The notes under the pieces were generated by a model. That model worked only from the letters and a program-made list of their open reading frames with translations, searched no databases and was not told the DNA's origin. A stretch of DNA of 64,000 nt from Corbicula japonica (Eukaryota > Mollusca > Bivalvia > Venerida > Cyrenidae), in contig JAZAYU010000256.1 of NCBI GenBank assembly GCA_038501625.1, positions 1 to 64,000 of the forward strand, written 5' to 3'. The translations under genes were made by a program, and so were the position numbers. This document shows, one piece after another, positions 1-11,799 of this stretch. How positions within the stretch are numbered: position 1 is the first letter of the stretch; each line of letters starts with the position of its first letter.

Positions 1-1361
1 TGTATAGAAGAAGTTGAAACAAAACATTTGCATTTTTATTTTGAGTGTATGAAAATTTTTATCTTTAAAAATGGGTATTATTTTGGACAAAGTGAAACTG
101 AAAGTGGCGCAAAGCTGAGGGTGGTGGTATTCCAGTGCATGTCGCGAAAAAGTTTACTGGTTACGCTATATTTTTGTTGTGTTTTTATGATGTCTCTAGT
201 TTAGTTTTACTTGCAAAAGTAAGATTTTAAGGCCTTGACCCAATAGCTAATTCAGAATTGGAGATGAAGCCATACTGGGAGTCTATGGGAAATGAATTAC
301 TGTAGTCTAACCAAATCGTAGGGTCGATTCCGTATAATTATTAAAAACATACCGCTTATGAAGCACCACGATCTCGCATGTGATTCCTCGTGATTGTACA
401 TCCGCTGTACAACACAAAAATATGTCTGTAATTATCTTCCGATATAACTGATTGTATTGCGTTTTGCAAGAGTGATTGAGAAATTAAATCAAAACATCGA
501 AAATCAGATTGGAATTTAAAATAAATTAGGTATTTTGTTTTGTTCGTCAGTCCGGATGATATGAACATTTTGACAGTCAAAATAACGTTTGAGAACTTCC
601 CCGCTCTGTTTCAATCGCGATGACGTCACGCGTTACCTCACAAAATGGAGATCAATACTGTAAACAATGGCAACATGCCATAGGAAATTTAAATTTTGCG
701 ATTGTAAGCTTGATATAAGTTTTAAAGAAAAATCCAGGATTTTGCTACATAGGAGTTTTTTGTATTTCACAAAACCGGTATTACTTTTTAGATTTGTTGC
801 GTTATAAGAAAGAAATCGCCTATTTTCGAGGGTCACAAATGAGCTGGGACAAACTATATTTATATTTCATAGCATCAAATGCATACCATCTTTTGGGATG
901 GATCAAACTTGCCCATGAACAGGCTCAATCAAACCGAGCCTGCAATATTTTCACATTTGTCGTGTTCAGTGGCTTTCGAAGTTCCCTTTTCATCTATTTT
1001 TAGATATTCAAAATCGAATGTTATCTTACTGAGCGAAACTGATCGATGACTGGCAACAAACGTTTTTAATTTACTTTATAGTTTGTGTATTGAAAAGCGT
1101 AATTATAAAATCCATCTCGCTTGATATTTGTCGTGTTCGGTGGCTTTCAAAATTGCCTTTTCAACGATTTCAAAACTCGCTTTTCTTCTATATGAACGTT
1201 ACGGCCCAACGCCGATACTGCCCAGACGATACGACCCAGACTGGCGAATGTTACAGCCAGCTTAGAGACCACACAGCCCATCTTAAAAATATATTTACAT
1301 GTATTAAGTTTCACAGAACTTTCCCTTTTCATCTATTTCTACATTCTGGTCAGCCTGCTAT
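1..1361. other. Intergenic DNA with diverged dispersed repeat
   Basis: No supportable gene; open frames here are short and unrelated to anything recognised. Two related segments, about 950-1010 and 1125-1165, share the phrase 'atttgtcgtgttc.gtggctttc'. The first is preceded by 'caatcaaaccgagcctgcaatatttt', and a weaker cousin occurs near 24550 ('tcgaatcaagcctgcaaaa'). This looks like an old dispersed repeat. A perfect TGACGTCA (CRE-type palindrome) lies near 621, without any gene context. Confidence 0.4.
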
Positions 1362-1462
1362 ACCAGGGCCCAGGATCATAAAACTAAGACTGGTCGCTAT
1401 TTCAGCCAACCAGATGCTTGAGATTTGAGACTGGTCTCAAGATTTATTTTTATGATATTGGG
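1362..1462. mobile_element. Degraded copy of hairpin MITE (same family as 13959 and 14242)
   Basis: The segment shares 'cataaaactaag' and then 'atttcagccaaccagatgcttgagatttgagactgg' style sequence with the two intact hairpin MITEs near 14 kb. The left arm is mostly missing, so only a short inverted repeat remains. Seen directly by sequence match; the family itself is not named. Confidence 0.6.
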
Positions 1463-2015
1463 TACAGGAGGCATGAGAAGAGCCTCTCCGGAGCAACCTG
1501 GTAATGGAGAAGAAGTTGACGCGACATTCAGACGAAAGAGTATAAGAATATAAGGGAAAGGCTGTGTCCACTGTGGACAACGTCTGCCAATCCATGTCGT
1601 ATCGTCTCGGCTGTCTAGGCAATGGTCTGTTACGTCCGAATTTCTTTTACGTTAAGGCTATGATAAAAGCTTGATCAGACAGCATTAGACAAAGATTAGG
1701 GGAGATCTGGGAAGCTTTAGCTGATGGATTTTGGGTATTTCGGCACTGACAAGTTGCCTCAAAGTGGTATCAACAAATTTATTTGTTTGTCATTACATTA
1801 ATGCTTAGACAGTTATGGTAATCTTATTTGATATAATTATAGTGTAGGTAATCTTATTTGATATAATTATAGTGTAATTGTATTATTAAACTTGTAAGAT
1901 ATTGTGTCTTTTTTATTTTCTGTCTTTAAAGGGCGTAGGACCTGTTGTACAGCACATGTGATCAGTCATATACATTACAAAATTACACCCCAACTGGTTA
2001 TCTTTTGTCTGCCTT
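1463..2015. other. Intergenic DNA with 30-bp tandem duplication and dispersed repeat
   Basis: A perfect 30-bp unit (starting 'ggtaatcttatttgatataa') is present twice in tandem at 1817-1846 and 1847-1876. The following stretch, about 1890-1980 ('cttgtaagatattgtgtctt...gggcgtaggac...gtacagcacatgtga...tcatatacat'), recurs in diverged form at about 11415-11520. It is therefore a dispersed repeat. No gene is seen. Confidence 0.55.
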
Positions 2016-2370
2016 TCTGCCTGCCTTGACGCCCGCCCGCCCTTCCCTAACTAATAACCCTACCATATCTACGTACCTTACCTACCTACCCTAACCCCTG
2101 CCCTGCCCTACCTACCCTTCCCTTCCCTACCTATGAAGATGATGATAATGATGATGATGATGATAATGATAATTGAAATAACTGATTTAATAATAATGTT
2201 TCTGATGATGGCAAATATGAGCAGAAGTACGTTGATTGCAATGATGATAAGAACGTCGGTGATAACGACGAAAACAACAACAACTACTACATCGACGACG
2301 AAGATGATGAGATTACGACGATGATGATAATAATAATCATCAAGCTGCTGCTGCTGCCGATGATGATGAT
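2016..2370. repeat. Low-complexity tract: pyrimidine-rich CCTA block followed by GAT/GAC trinucleotide repeats
   Basis: Positions 2016-2130 are C/T-rich with many 'ccta' and 'ccct' words. Positions 2132-2370 are imperfect gat/gac/aac trinucleotides ending in 'gctgctgctgctgccgatgatgatg'. The open frame through this block (M/I/T-rich) is a consequence of the trinucleotide composition, not a gene. Confidence 0.8.
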
Positions 2371-3199
2371 ACTCTTAATGGTGTTTCTTACGTTATAATA
2401 TCTAGTACCATTTTTATATCACAACGTACGTGACATAAACGTTTAAAAACGTTTATGATTTTGACTGTCAGATTGAGCAGACGAAAATGTCACAACATTC
2501 AGATGTCATTTTACGGTCGAATATATCACACAGGTGTTACATTTTCGTTAGTTGACTTATACAGCTGAACCATTGAAAGGTAGATATAGAGTATTTTAGT
2601 GCACACGTATGATTAGATATATTTTAAAATGAGCATGATTAATTATGTAGGATTCTGTAGAAATCAGTGATCTGGCAAAATCCTGGGATTCTGTAAAATG
2701 GTCGCAAAATGTTTTTAAGATCTGATATGATGCGATAAACAATGAAAATATATATATATATGTGTGCTTTTTAAAGGTGCATATTGGGTTGTATGTAATT
2801 TAAATTGGACTTAAGCCTGCTGTTTAATACAATTTTAACGAAATGTGGAGAAGCTGTTTAAATCTTACAATACATCCTTTATGTCAAAGGTACAGCAATG
2901 CCAATGTCTAACAATCACAGTTGTAAAATTGATTTCTTGTAAAATTTAAATGAACATAAAATTAAAAGAAACGGATTGAAGATTCTTTTATCAAAATAAA
3001 CAACTACAAACGACACAAACGCACACTTTAAGCTTATCATTAATTAATCAATATAAACAGGTATAAGCGAACGACATCTCAAGTTACGGACCATAAAACC
3101 ACCGGAAGGAATGTTGTCCCACAATCAGACAAGGTGAAATGCAGCGGGCCGTACATGGTTTAAAACTGTGACAGCGAACGACATGCATATTGAAATAAT
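2371..3199. other. Region upstream of the glycosyltransferase start
   Basis: AT-rich, no recognisable gene. It presumably contains the promoter and 5' untranslated region of the glycosyltransferase beginning at 3200, but no core promoter motif can be assigned with confidence. A short (TA)n run lies near 2745-2760. Confidence 0.3.
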
Positions 3200-3248
3200 A
3201 TGGGATATTTTAATGAAACAAAGTGCTTTATATTTTTGGTGCTTTTAG
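3183..3248 (+). other. Possible upstream ORF overlapping the glycosyltransferase start
   Basis: An ATG at 3183, 17 nt before the proposed start at 3200 and in another frame, opens 21 codons that stop at 3246-3248 inside exon 1. If the transcript starts further upstream, this overlapping uORF would reduce initiation at 3200. Read from sequence; function is inferred. Confidence 0.3.
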
Positions 3249-3308
3249 GAATGGTCGTGTTACCACGTTTTGTAATTTATATCTATCGCACTGATCAGAT
3301 GATGACAG
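3200..3308 (+). CDS. GT32-type glycosyltransferase, coding exon 1 (signal anchor)
   Basis: This is the first coding exon of the gene whose catalytic exon is 8719-9881. It starts with ATG at 3200 and encodes about 36 residues. Residues 9-29 are a hydrophobic run (CFIFLVLLGMVVL, then RFVIYIY after a proline), flanked by a short N-terminal tail and an arginine. This is the layout of a type II signal anchor of Golgi glycosyltransferases. The exon ends at 3308 with one base of a codon, followed by a good donor (gtaagc). That phase-1 end joins exactly to the acceptor at 8718|8719 and restores a glycine codon, keeping the downstream frame open. This match of phase, splice sites and expected topology is why the exon is called although it is short. 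Upstream non-coding exons cannot be excluded. Confidence 0.72.
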
Positions 3309-6103
3309 GTAAGCGCTTGTTAACGTTATCATTTTAATTAATTAAATTTACCAAGGTCATCATTGTTTTCATTATGTATCAAATACTATACTTAACATAC
3401 AAGCATTTGTCTTTATAGGTCAGAAACCTCTAAATGTTGAAAGCTGGACCATGATATGCCAATTTGACGGTCTAATTACGAAACGGAGATGTCCTTTCTG
3501 ACCGTTAGTTATTATAAACCATTAAATTGTATTTAAAATGCAGGAATAAGTTTGAAATGAGAATACGATTCTGATTGCATTTTAAGGGTCTGTTTTGTCA
3601 AACTATGATGCCTTTTGTTTCACATTCATTTTATCCATTACCGCGAGGTGTGCGGAGAAAAATAGACATATTTTGACATCTGACAGCCTGTGACAGACTT
3701 CTGTTGCAGTTAATCAAAACATTACTATAATGACACTATAAATGAACTAGACCTTACAATGTTTATTTATTAGCCCCATTTTAGGTCAAGCCGCACAAAT
3801 GAAATGTGTGATTAATATTTTGTTGGTTTCGGTAATTAATTTTACTTTAACTTAATATATATCTTAACATTATTTTAAATGCAGGTTTGTTGCTCTAAGT
3901 GTTTTTTCAACATAAAGCAAAAATTTCTTATATGGGGCGCAACTGTGCCTTTTTGCCACATAAAAAGGATCAAATTAACCATTTATTATGAAACTTAAAT
4001 TCTAATAGTTGAAAAAACGATGGTGATGACGTTTGCGATGATGATGTCCGTTTCGAAATTTTATAACATGGGAGTTTCCAGAGTTATGTTCTATTCATTG
4101 GTGTAGGAAGCTGCTACCTGCTTTAAATTAGTTTTTTTTATTTTTATTGTTCCAGTAACGACAGAATTATGACCCTTGATTAAGTCAAAATTGAAATAGA
4201 CTTTTCATCAATCAAAACTTATATCATCAATAAAAACATGCTCGTTGGCCTAGTTAGTAAAATTTGATTTATTGTTATTTTGTGGCACACATTGCCCTTT
4301 AAAAACCATTGATGACTGTTACAACCTTGCTTATTCTACATAATGGTAAACACTGCGGCCCAACCCCGGCTTGTCAGTGTCTTTCCTAGGGATTGTTTCA
4401 AATGCCCATGTATTCCCCAGGATTGGGGCAATGGTTACAAATCACATGTGCATTACTTGGGTCTTATTGTAACGGATATAAAACAAGTTTGAAACAAACG
4501 TCATTTTAAACGTTTTTTTGCAGATAGATCAGTTGGTTTGATTCACAATTAAATCCAAGTTACCAAATCTTTGTCAGAATTTACCTATCTAAAAGTTTAT
4601 TTTAAAGCTTGGATAAGTGGACTCAAAAAAGCTGGTTTGGTTTGGTTCACAATTAAATCGACTTTACTAAATATTTGTCAGAATGTACCTATCTAAAAGT
4701 CTCGACACCAAAAAACTTAGTTCGATAGTGATGATTTTATACCAACCACTTTTGTAATAGTACGTGTTTTAATTGTTTTATGCGGCAAAATTATGCCTTT
4801 TTGCCGCCTAAAAAGAAGTTTTTTTGCGTTAAAATCACAGCTTAAACGATAAAAAATTGTGTATGCGGCGATGCTCTTATGCGGCGTTACAGAGCACTGT
4901 CATTCTATCGGTGTTGACAAAATCAACGGAAAATTTAAAAGAAACCATACTTATTAAAAAGCACCTTTTATAAACTACTAGGCTGAATTTAAGTAACAGT
5001 AAATGCCGTAAAGTCACCATTGTTATCTACCAATGGAATTTCCTTACATCTGGAAGAGGTCCGTCTGCCTGAATAACTAAGTAAATCAATGGTGTATCAG
5101 GATAACACTGAGAAAGATCTCAGTGGCATATTAAAGGTTATAACAAGTCAAGTACATGTAATGTACGTATGGGACACCCTCTCAGCCTGCACAGGAAGAG
5201 TGTTTTTGAACTTAAAGATGCGACCTTTCTAAAAGTACCGATTGTATACCTACTTAACTTTGTCGTCCCTTTACCTTTTTACAAAAGTTAAGAACTAAGT
5301 TTTTTTTTCATTTCAGCCTTCATAGTTGTTATTTTTGGAAATCTGATAAGGATGAATCGAGATGTGAACTCCATATTGTCCCTTGACAAAGAAAATATTG
5401 GTTATTACATAATAATAATGAATATAATTATAATTTCATGTTCGCGTAAAGAATGTTGAAGTGCATAAATTTGCATTCGTTTTTACACATAAACATTTTG
5501 TCGGATACGGATACCTATTATCACTCAAAAGATATACTATACTTACAGGTAAAGAAGATGCCAATACATTGCTTGTATTTTAACAGATGGGAACACGATA
5601 TCTAATGGCACGTATTACACTCCCGGCAGCAATTAATGCCCCTGACATTGCCGTTGACACCTTTCAATTTACATCAATTGAAATTTGCATATCTTATTAA
5701 TCAATTACTTCAAATAATATAATAGAAGGTGGCTCTGTATAAAGTTTCAAGGAGCTAGAAAAATATAAACAAAATAATAAAATTCACGAACGTACGAGAA
5801 ATAAGCACGTGTGCACGAGACCAATTTTCTTGACACGAATATTAACGCTTTTTAAGTTCCCAGGGCGGGTCAATCATAGTTGTTGCTAATAATGTTTCGC
5901 ATGTTGCTTCAAAATCATAGACATGCACATCTCTCGTATATATAAAATATACAACTATTTTAGTTATCAACGAAGATAGTGTATTCAATGTCGTGAAAAT
6001 TGCAGTGGTACAATCATCTTTTAGTTATATTAACAACCAGATATAGAGAAAATAAACTTCAGATTTATCACAATGTGAAGGCAGTGGTTAATGTGACCAG
6101 TAA
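3309..6103 (+). other. Intron 1 of the glycosyltransferase, 5' part
   Basis: No coding sequence is recognised. A diverged tandem duplication is visible: 4533-4600 and 4637-4701 share 'ttggtttgattcacaattaaat', 'atctttgtcagaat' and 'acctatctaaaagt'. Short related phrases 'gcctttttgccacataaaaa' (3950) and 'gcctttttgccgcctaaaaa' (4796) suggest fragments of another dispersed repeat. Confidence 0.5.
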
Positions 6104-8483
6104 CACGGTATGTACCCAGATAATGAGAATCGCGGATAATGATAGATTGTGAGAATAATGATAGATCGCTAGGTCGGAGAAGACACCATGGAGAGGTTAG
6201 TTATTATATGAATTTCATATTATTTTGATCTAATACTTATCTTTTGCGATAGATAACAATCAAGCGATGTCCTAGCCTTCCTCTCATACCCATACATTTG
6301 GAATCGGCCTTCAGATAAAGTAAAACAAAGGAAAATGATCACGCAACATTCCAGATTTCTACAAAAAAAACTACGTATTATTCCCATTTAAAATAAATTT
6401 AAACATGTTTTTTTTGTAAACGACACTGCTGTTATCAAAGCCCAAACATCGAAAATCAATATGCCACCCAGCTTTAGCCAGTATTATGAGTATATTCCTT
6501 AACAAACATCTTTTTTCTGAGGCACCTGAAGCAAATTGGATAATGGGGATTCGCCTAGAAAAAGTGAATGGATAATGTAAATTATTGACCTGATAATGGT
6601 ATAGTTTCCCTTATTTCAATCTTAATACTATGTATTCTATTCTTTTTTGCATGTTCCATCTCTTTCCGCAAACTGCTATCTTTATGAAACAATACCACCA
6701 GCTCTAGTGACAAGATAAATGACCCATTTATCTTAATGATCTCCCGAAATAGCATAATTTCTTTCTGTCCCGAAGGCATCAACTAAGAACTAACCCAAAG
6801 CCTCTTAATACCCGGGTTAAGCGAATCTGTATTTTTTGGTGATAAATACATTTATTTAGTTAATTACTATAACTATTATGGTCCAAGATACGTATTCACG
6901 TAATGGGAGCCAACCGTTATACATAAGAACGCTTTTGAGAGTGGCGTCCTTTGCCAATTGGGCAGTTACTGTAAAAAAACTGTATCATTTAAGTAGCATG
7001 ATTTAGTTGTGGTTTATATTATTTGTGCCAATATGCAAAACTTAGGCCTATAATTTACTGAAAAAGAGCGAATTTCGCAGAAATTTTAGTCTAATAAGTA
7101 CGTCATGATCTGGTGTGAGAGAAATTTATTTGAGTTACGCTTAACAAGTTTGGAAAATTTACTCCTACCCGGTTACTTGAATATTGTGTTAGAAGAAACT
7201 ACACATCAAAGTGCTGTTTAAGTTTAAATGCATCGTCAGAGTTAGCTAGTAGATAAAACAGATAGCCAATATCAGGAATATCAGGAATAGGCAGTATATT
7301 TATAATCTGATTTTATGTTTAAAAATCAAATATATTTCACAACATTAATTATTTTTCATAATGTTCGTCCCCTTTCCAATATTGAAGAGATCTCACTAAG
7401 TTCATACAGCATAGTGTTTATTTTTAAAATAAAGTTAGAATAGTCAAACAATTATTTGCTTTTCTCAGCGTTGGGCAATTTATACAAAGTTCATTCCCTT
7501 TAATGAAATATGCCATGTGAGTGTAGCGTTTGAACTTTATTAAGTAACATTAACTTTTCAATCGTACATTTACATCGGAAATGTCTTTCCTTTTCACGTA
7601 AGTTTGTTTGATAATATTTATATTAATTTGTGCTTTTATAAGCATTCGTTTGCATTAAACGCACAGTATCCACACATAGTATTGTGTTTCCTTCCGATGT
7701 GTTTTGTGTCCATTCAATACCCTTATATGGTCGGAGCTCTAACCATCACTTGGATACACACTGAAACTAATTTAATGACGTAAACAATGCGTTTTCTATA
7801 CTTTTCCTCTCTGACAGATAATAACTCGAACAACAAATGTTGCTCGACCAAAAATGTCATAAATACAATGAAAAGATGCATATGTTTTGTAATGATCACA
7901 GTGGATAGCAAAAAAGGACTATATGCAAGAGTTATTAAAATAAAATAATTTTATCTGAACATTTCAATTAGGAGAAACACTAAAACTCCACCATTATCCA
8001 TTTCAAGAATATTTGAATTTCCCATTATCAACCAAGCGAATCCCCATTATCCAATTTGCTTCAGGTGCCTCAGAAAAAAGATGTTTGTTAAGGAATATAC
8101 TCATAATACTGGCTAAAACTGGGTGGCATATTGATTGTCGATGTTTGGGCTTTGATAACAGCAGTGTCGTTTACAAAAAAACATGTTTAAATTTATTTTA
8201 AATGGGCATAATACGTAGTTTTTTGTAGAAATCTGGAATGTTGCGTGATCTTTTTCCTTTGTTTTACTTTATCTGAAGGCCGATTCCAAATGTATGGGTA
8301 TGACAGGAAGGCTAGGACATCGCTTGATTGTTATCTATCGCAAAAGATAAGTATTAGATCAAAATAATATGAAATTCATATAATAACTAACCTCTCCATG
8401 GTGTCTTCTCCGACCTAGCGATCTATCATTATTCTCACAATCTATCATTATCCGCGATTCTCATTATCTGGGTACATACCGTG
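6104..8483. mobile_element. 2.4-kb transposon-like element with about 450-bp terminal inverted repeats, inside the intron
   Basis: The left arm, 6104 to about 6557, is closely matched by the reverse complement of about 8033-8483. Outer ends read CACGGTATGTACCCAGATAA and its complement. Both the outer and inner ends of the arms are rich in the word GATAATG, spaced over tens of bases, as expected of transposase-binding subterminal repeats. The 1.4 kb between the arms has no open frame above about 66 codons and no recognisable transposase, so this copy is presumably non-autonomous. Target-site duplication is unclear: flanks read 'gaccagtaa' on the left and 'agtgagtaag' on the right. The superfamily cannot be assigned from the sequence. 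Confidence 0.82.
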
Positions 8484-8718
8484 AGTGAGTAAGTGCGGAG
8501 AGCTTGTATTATGCACAAGAACATCATCGTTCCAAATGGTACGAAGTTTACATACACACACGTTGGCGAAAATATTTTATCAATTTATAATTTTTTTATC
8601 GATTTATTGTAATGAATTTATAAAAAAAATAATAACCTGATTAAAATCATTTCCTAAAAACAGCTACGCTAACATTTTATTATATATGACTTCAGTGATC
8701 GTTTTATTTCTATTCTAG
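8484..8718 (+). other. Intron 1 of the glycosyltransferase, 3' end with acceptor
   Basis: AT-rich. It ends in a pyrimidine-rich tract and AG at 8717-8718 ('tttatttctattctag'), a strong acceptor immediately before the coding exon. Confidence 0.6.
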
Positions 8719-9881
8719 GTATTGCAGACGCCTCGATGATGGAAAAGGGACAAGAATTTGTCCAAAGAGAACACGAGTTTAACAGTATGTCGAAGAATAG
8801 CAGAAAAACTAATAGAAGACAGCTGTTATTTATGGATGTATCTCCGCCATATTTTGAACCGGAAGTTCAAGGAGATTTCGGAACTACCTCAGCTAATATC
8901 GATAAAAATCATCGAATTCCACATATAATCCACCAAACGTGGCGCAATGAATCTGTTCCACAGATTGCAGCACCGTTCATTAAGACATTTATAAGTCTGA
9001 ACCCCGATTGGACTTATTTCTTCTGGACCGATCAAACAGCTAGAGCATTTATCAAGGATAAGTTCGACTACTTCTTGCCAACGTGGGATAGCTACAAAGA
9101 CAAAATGAACAGGGCTGATGCTATTCGATATTTCGTGCTCTATGAGTACGGAGGGGTATACGTAGATTTAGATTTTGAATGTTTACGACCATTGAAAAAT
9201 GTTACTTTGAAATACCCAGCAATATTTCCCGTTGAGCCATTTGAACATAGTGCTTTTAGAATGGACCAGCCGTATTTAATTAATAACGCCATTATGCTAT
9301 CAAGGCCTAAACATCCATTTTTGAAACAGTTGATAAAAAGACTTGAACTTTATTCAAGGCGGAGAGACATCATAGACGTTGCAGGACCGCAGTTTCTGAC
9401 CAATGAATTTAACAGGTTTAATAATATTTCTCAAAATGACAACGAAATTCTAATTTTGGATGGCGACCGTAGGGTTCCCTACTTTTACACAAGTGTCTGG
9501 AAGAATTCCGAAGGAAATATGGACAGTGCAATATATGTGCCAAATACACATTATTTTTTGAATACTTTAGCCATGAATTTTGAAGCTAAAGCATATACCA
9601 CAACCTGCAAGTCCTGGCTTAACAAGATAGTGGTATCATGCAGACCTGACGATCAACGACCTCTGTGCAAAAAGCCATCAGTATTACAGAAACGAGCATG
9701 CAATGAGTTGTTCAGAAGAAGTTCAAGATCTTCGAATGAACATTTCAGATTTACATTTACTCGCCACAATTGGTTTTCATCTTATGATAAACCTAAAGTT
9801 AACTTGCAGCAAACCGTTCATATCCGGACTATTGTGCCACGAGTGGTATTTTATAAAAGCAATAATAATCATACTTTGTAA
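8719..9881 (+). CDS. GT32-type glycosyltransferase, catalytic exon (DxD sugar transferase)
   Basis: This exon joins exon 1 (3200-3308) to give a protein of about 423 residues. In joined numbering, IPHIIHQTW lies near 103-111. RADAIRYFVLYEYGGVY lies near 168-184, followed directly by the DxD motif DLDFE at about 186-190. These blocks in this order are the signature of the Gly_transf_sug / GT32 family (OCH1- and SUR1-like mannosyltransferases, alpha-1,4-galactosyltransferase relatives). The DxD aspartates bind the metal and nucleotide sugar. With the signal anchor of exon 1, a Golgi-lumenal type II enzyme is expected. The donor and acceptor sugars cannot be told from sequence. The C-terminal part after about residue 320, with several cysteines, is not recognised. 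An internal ATG at 8736 opens the same frame but would lose the anchor, so the spliced form is preferred. The stop is TAA at 9879-9881. No frameshift is seen and the gene looks intact. Confidence 0.9.
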
Positions 9882-9990
9882 GGGAAGATATCCTCACCAG
9901 AACAATGTATTTTGATTCGTAGCATCGTCGGATACCCACGATTGATTCTATATATCGTGATGAATGGAGAGTAAAGTAACAACTGTGGGC

Positions 9991-9996
9991 ATTAAA
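9991..9996 (+). terminator. Candidate poly(A) signal of the glycosyltransferase
   Basis: ATTAAA, a common variant hexamer, lies about 110 nt after the stop codon. No canonical AATAAA was noticed nearer. The call rests on position and hexamer alone. Confidence 0.3.
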
Positions 9997-10105
9997 CTAA
10001 ATAATATGTTAAATATGTTAAATATGTAATTCTAAAGGCGGAAAATAGATTGAAACACAACACTTTCATAAACTGTATGTAATCACGTTCGTATTTTACA
10101 AGATA

Positions 10106-11120
10106 CGAGGGCTGTCCGGAAAGTTCATACACTACTTTATTTTTTACACTCAAGCAATACATACATAAAACAAATTTGGCCAGCAAACATAAATATCTAA
10201 CAAACAAATTTACAAAAAACTGTCAGGCTTTGATGAATATTAACATAAAAACAGTCCTTACATCCAACATATATACATAATCATGGAGCACTTTATTAAA
10301 AACGTCATCAACATCAAATGAACGTCACGTAATCACTCCTCAAAAAATATCGCCCACACGAATTTACTCATTTCTGATGCCGGCTGACCCATTGCTGGTT
10401 TACCCCTTTGTACCATTCTCGATCAAAACCAGATATCGCTGATCTAACACAGACGCGAAGTTCTTCCAAATCTGCAAATCTTTTACCGCGCAATTCAGAC
10501 TGATCTAACGCGTTCTACGTAATTTGGCTCTGCTACTTTCGGTCGTCCGTTTCTTATCGAACACATTTCCATCCCCGCTTCTAAATCTTCTGTGCCACTT
10601 AAACACAAGTTGCCTTGAACATTAACCGGTCGTATCTGCTTTTGAAATAAACTTCAACGTCTCAGTTGGTGTCATATGAGCATGAACACAAAACTTGATA
10701 ACACTCCGTTGCTCCGTCCATGAAATTGACGTCATTTTTTCGAAACAAATGTTAAGCGCCCCAAATGCGTCTAACGGTCGTTTACAACTTGTTTGTTAAC
10801 GTATGACGTCATAATTTTCACCAAATGTCATGCAATGATATCAAATAACTTCGCGTAAGTAAAAACGTGTTAGGCATAAAACTAAAAATTTTTATTAACT
10901 TTTATTTTGAGTAGCTACTGTCATGGAATCAAAGTGCTCCGTGAACCGTCGGTCATGTTACCATGGCGATGGGCGTTTTGCGAATATTATTGTTATCATG
11001 TTTATAAATTTAGAAATATGTAGCCAATACATACTTAAGCAAAATACCAAAACAGCTTATTGTTATGACTGCTTACAATTATTCTGTAGCCTTGTCTACG
11101 AACTTTCCGGACAGCCCTCG
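10106..11120. mobile_element. Internally deleted mariner-like element
   Basis: Ends read CGAGGGCTGTCCGGAAAGTT on the left and its reverse complement (ending 'ggacagccctcg') on the right. The element is flanked on both sides by TA (10104-10105 and 11121-11122). TIR sequence, TA target and 1,015-bp length all fit mariner. Decayed transposase sequence is on the minus strand (see separate entry). The element cannot move by itself. Confidence 0.88.
10340..10735 (-). pseudogene. Mariner transposase remnant (N-terminal HTH and C-terminal fragment, catalytic domain missing)
   Basis: Reading the minus strand from the ATG at 10735 gives a helix-turn-helix-like start (SWTEQRSVIKFCVHAHMTPT), then a fragment with VFKWHRRFRSG, which matches the paired DNA-binding region of mariner transposases. 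Several stops interrupt it. Soon after comes a segment resembling the mariner C terminus (WYKG...W...). The DD(D/E) catalytic part that should lie between is largely absent, since a full gene would be about 1.0 kb and only about 0.4 kb is present. It is dead both by deletion and by stop codons. Confidence 0.7.
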
Positions 11121-11122
11121 TA

Positions 11123-11796
11123 TATTTCATTTCATAATGCGAAACGGTGCGTAGTATCAGGTAATTTGACACACTGACCCAATTTCAACAGATTTTGTCG
11201 GAAAACAACAACATGACCGTCATTGAACTTTTTTATCACATATTTTAGTAATGATTGTTCTCTATATCAGCAAGGTACCTCGAGGTTGTTATATGCTGTA
11301 ATAATACATGTTGCTGTTCGATAGAATGCAATAACTCAACAACTACTTCATAGCAGTATTAAACAGATCAGCAACAAGAGGTGCATAATTATTACCCTTT
11401 GGTATGCCTATTATTTGTAAGATATTGTGTCTTCTTTCATTTTCCCCCTGCGTTTAACGGGCTTGGGACTTTTGTAAAGCACATTTGACAAGTCATATAC
11501 ATATCAAACTTTAACGCCAACAGATGAACTGTTTTTGTTGCATTTTATGTCAGTGTAAAATATGTATATGGCATAATGCATGTTTTTTACAAGCCAAATT
11601 AAATACACGAATACCACGGACGAAACAAGTAATACGACAAAGGGTAGCACTCCTCAGTCCGAGGATTTACAGATTAGTCTGTATATCTACACTGGCCACT
11701 TTTCCGCCAGGAATAACAAAATGAATCTAAAAGAAACAATGTATATCCTGATATGACTGCACGGCTGTACTGACTGCTGAAATCACAGCAAACAAC
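11123..11796. other. Intergenic DNA with diverged dispersed repeat
   Basis: About 11415-11520 resembles 1890-1980 ('ttgtaagatattgtgtctt', 'tgtaaagcacatttga.aagtcatatacat'). No gene is seen. Confidence 0.45.
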
Positions 11797-11799
11797 TAA

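Noticed and set aside
1090..1428. 112-codon frame upstream of the glycosyltransferase
   Set aside because: It starts in a dispersed repeat and ends inside a MITE copy; no domain is seen.
2133..2324. Methionine/isoleucine/threonine-rich frame
   Set aside because: Product of GAT/GAC trinucleotide repeats.
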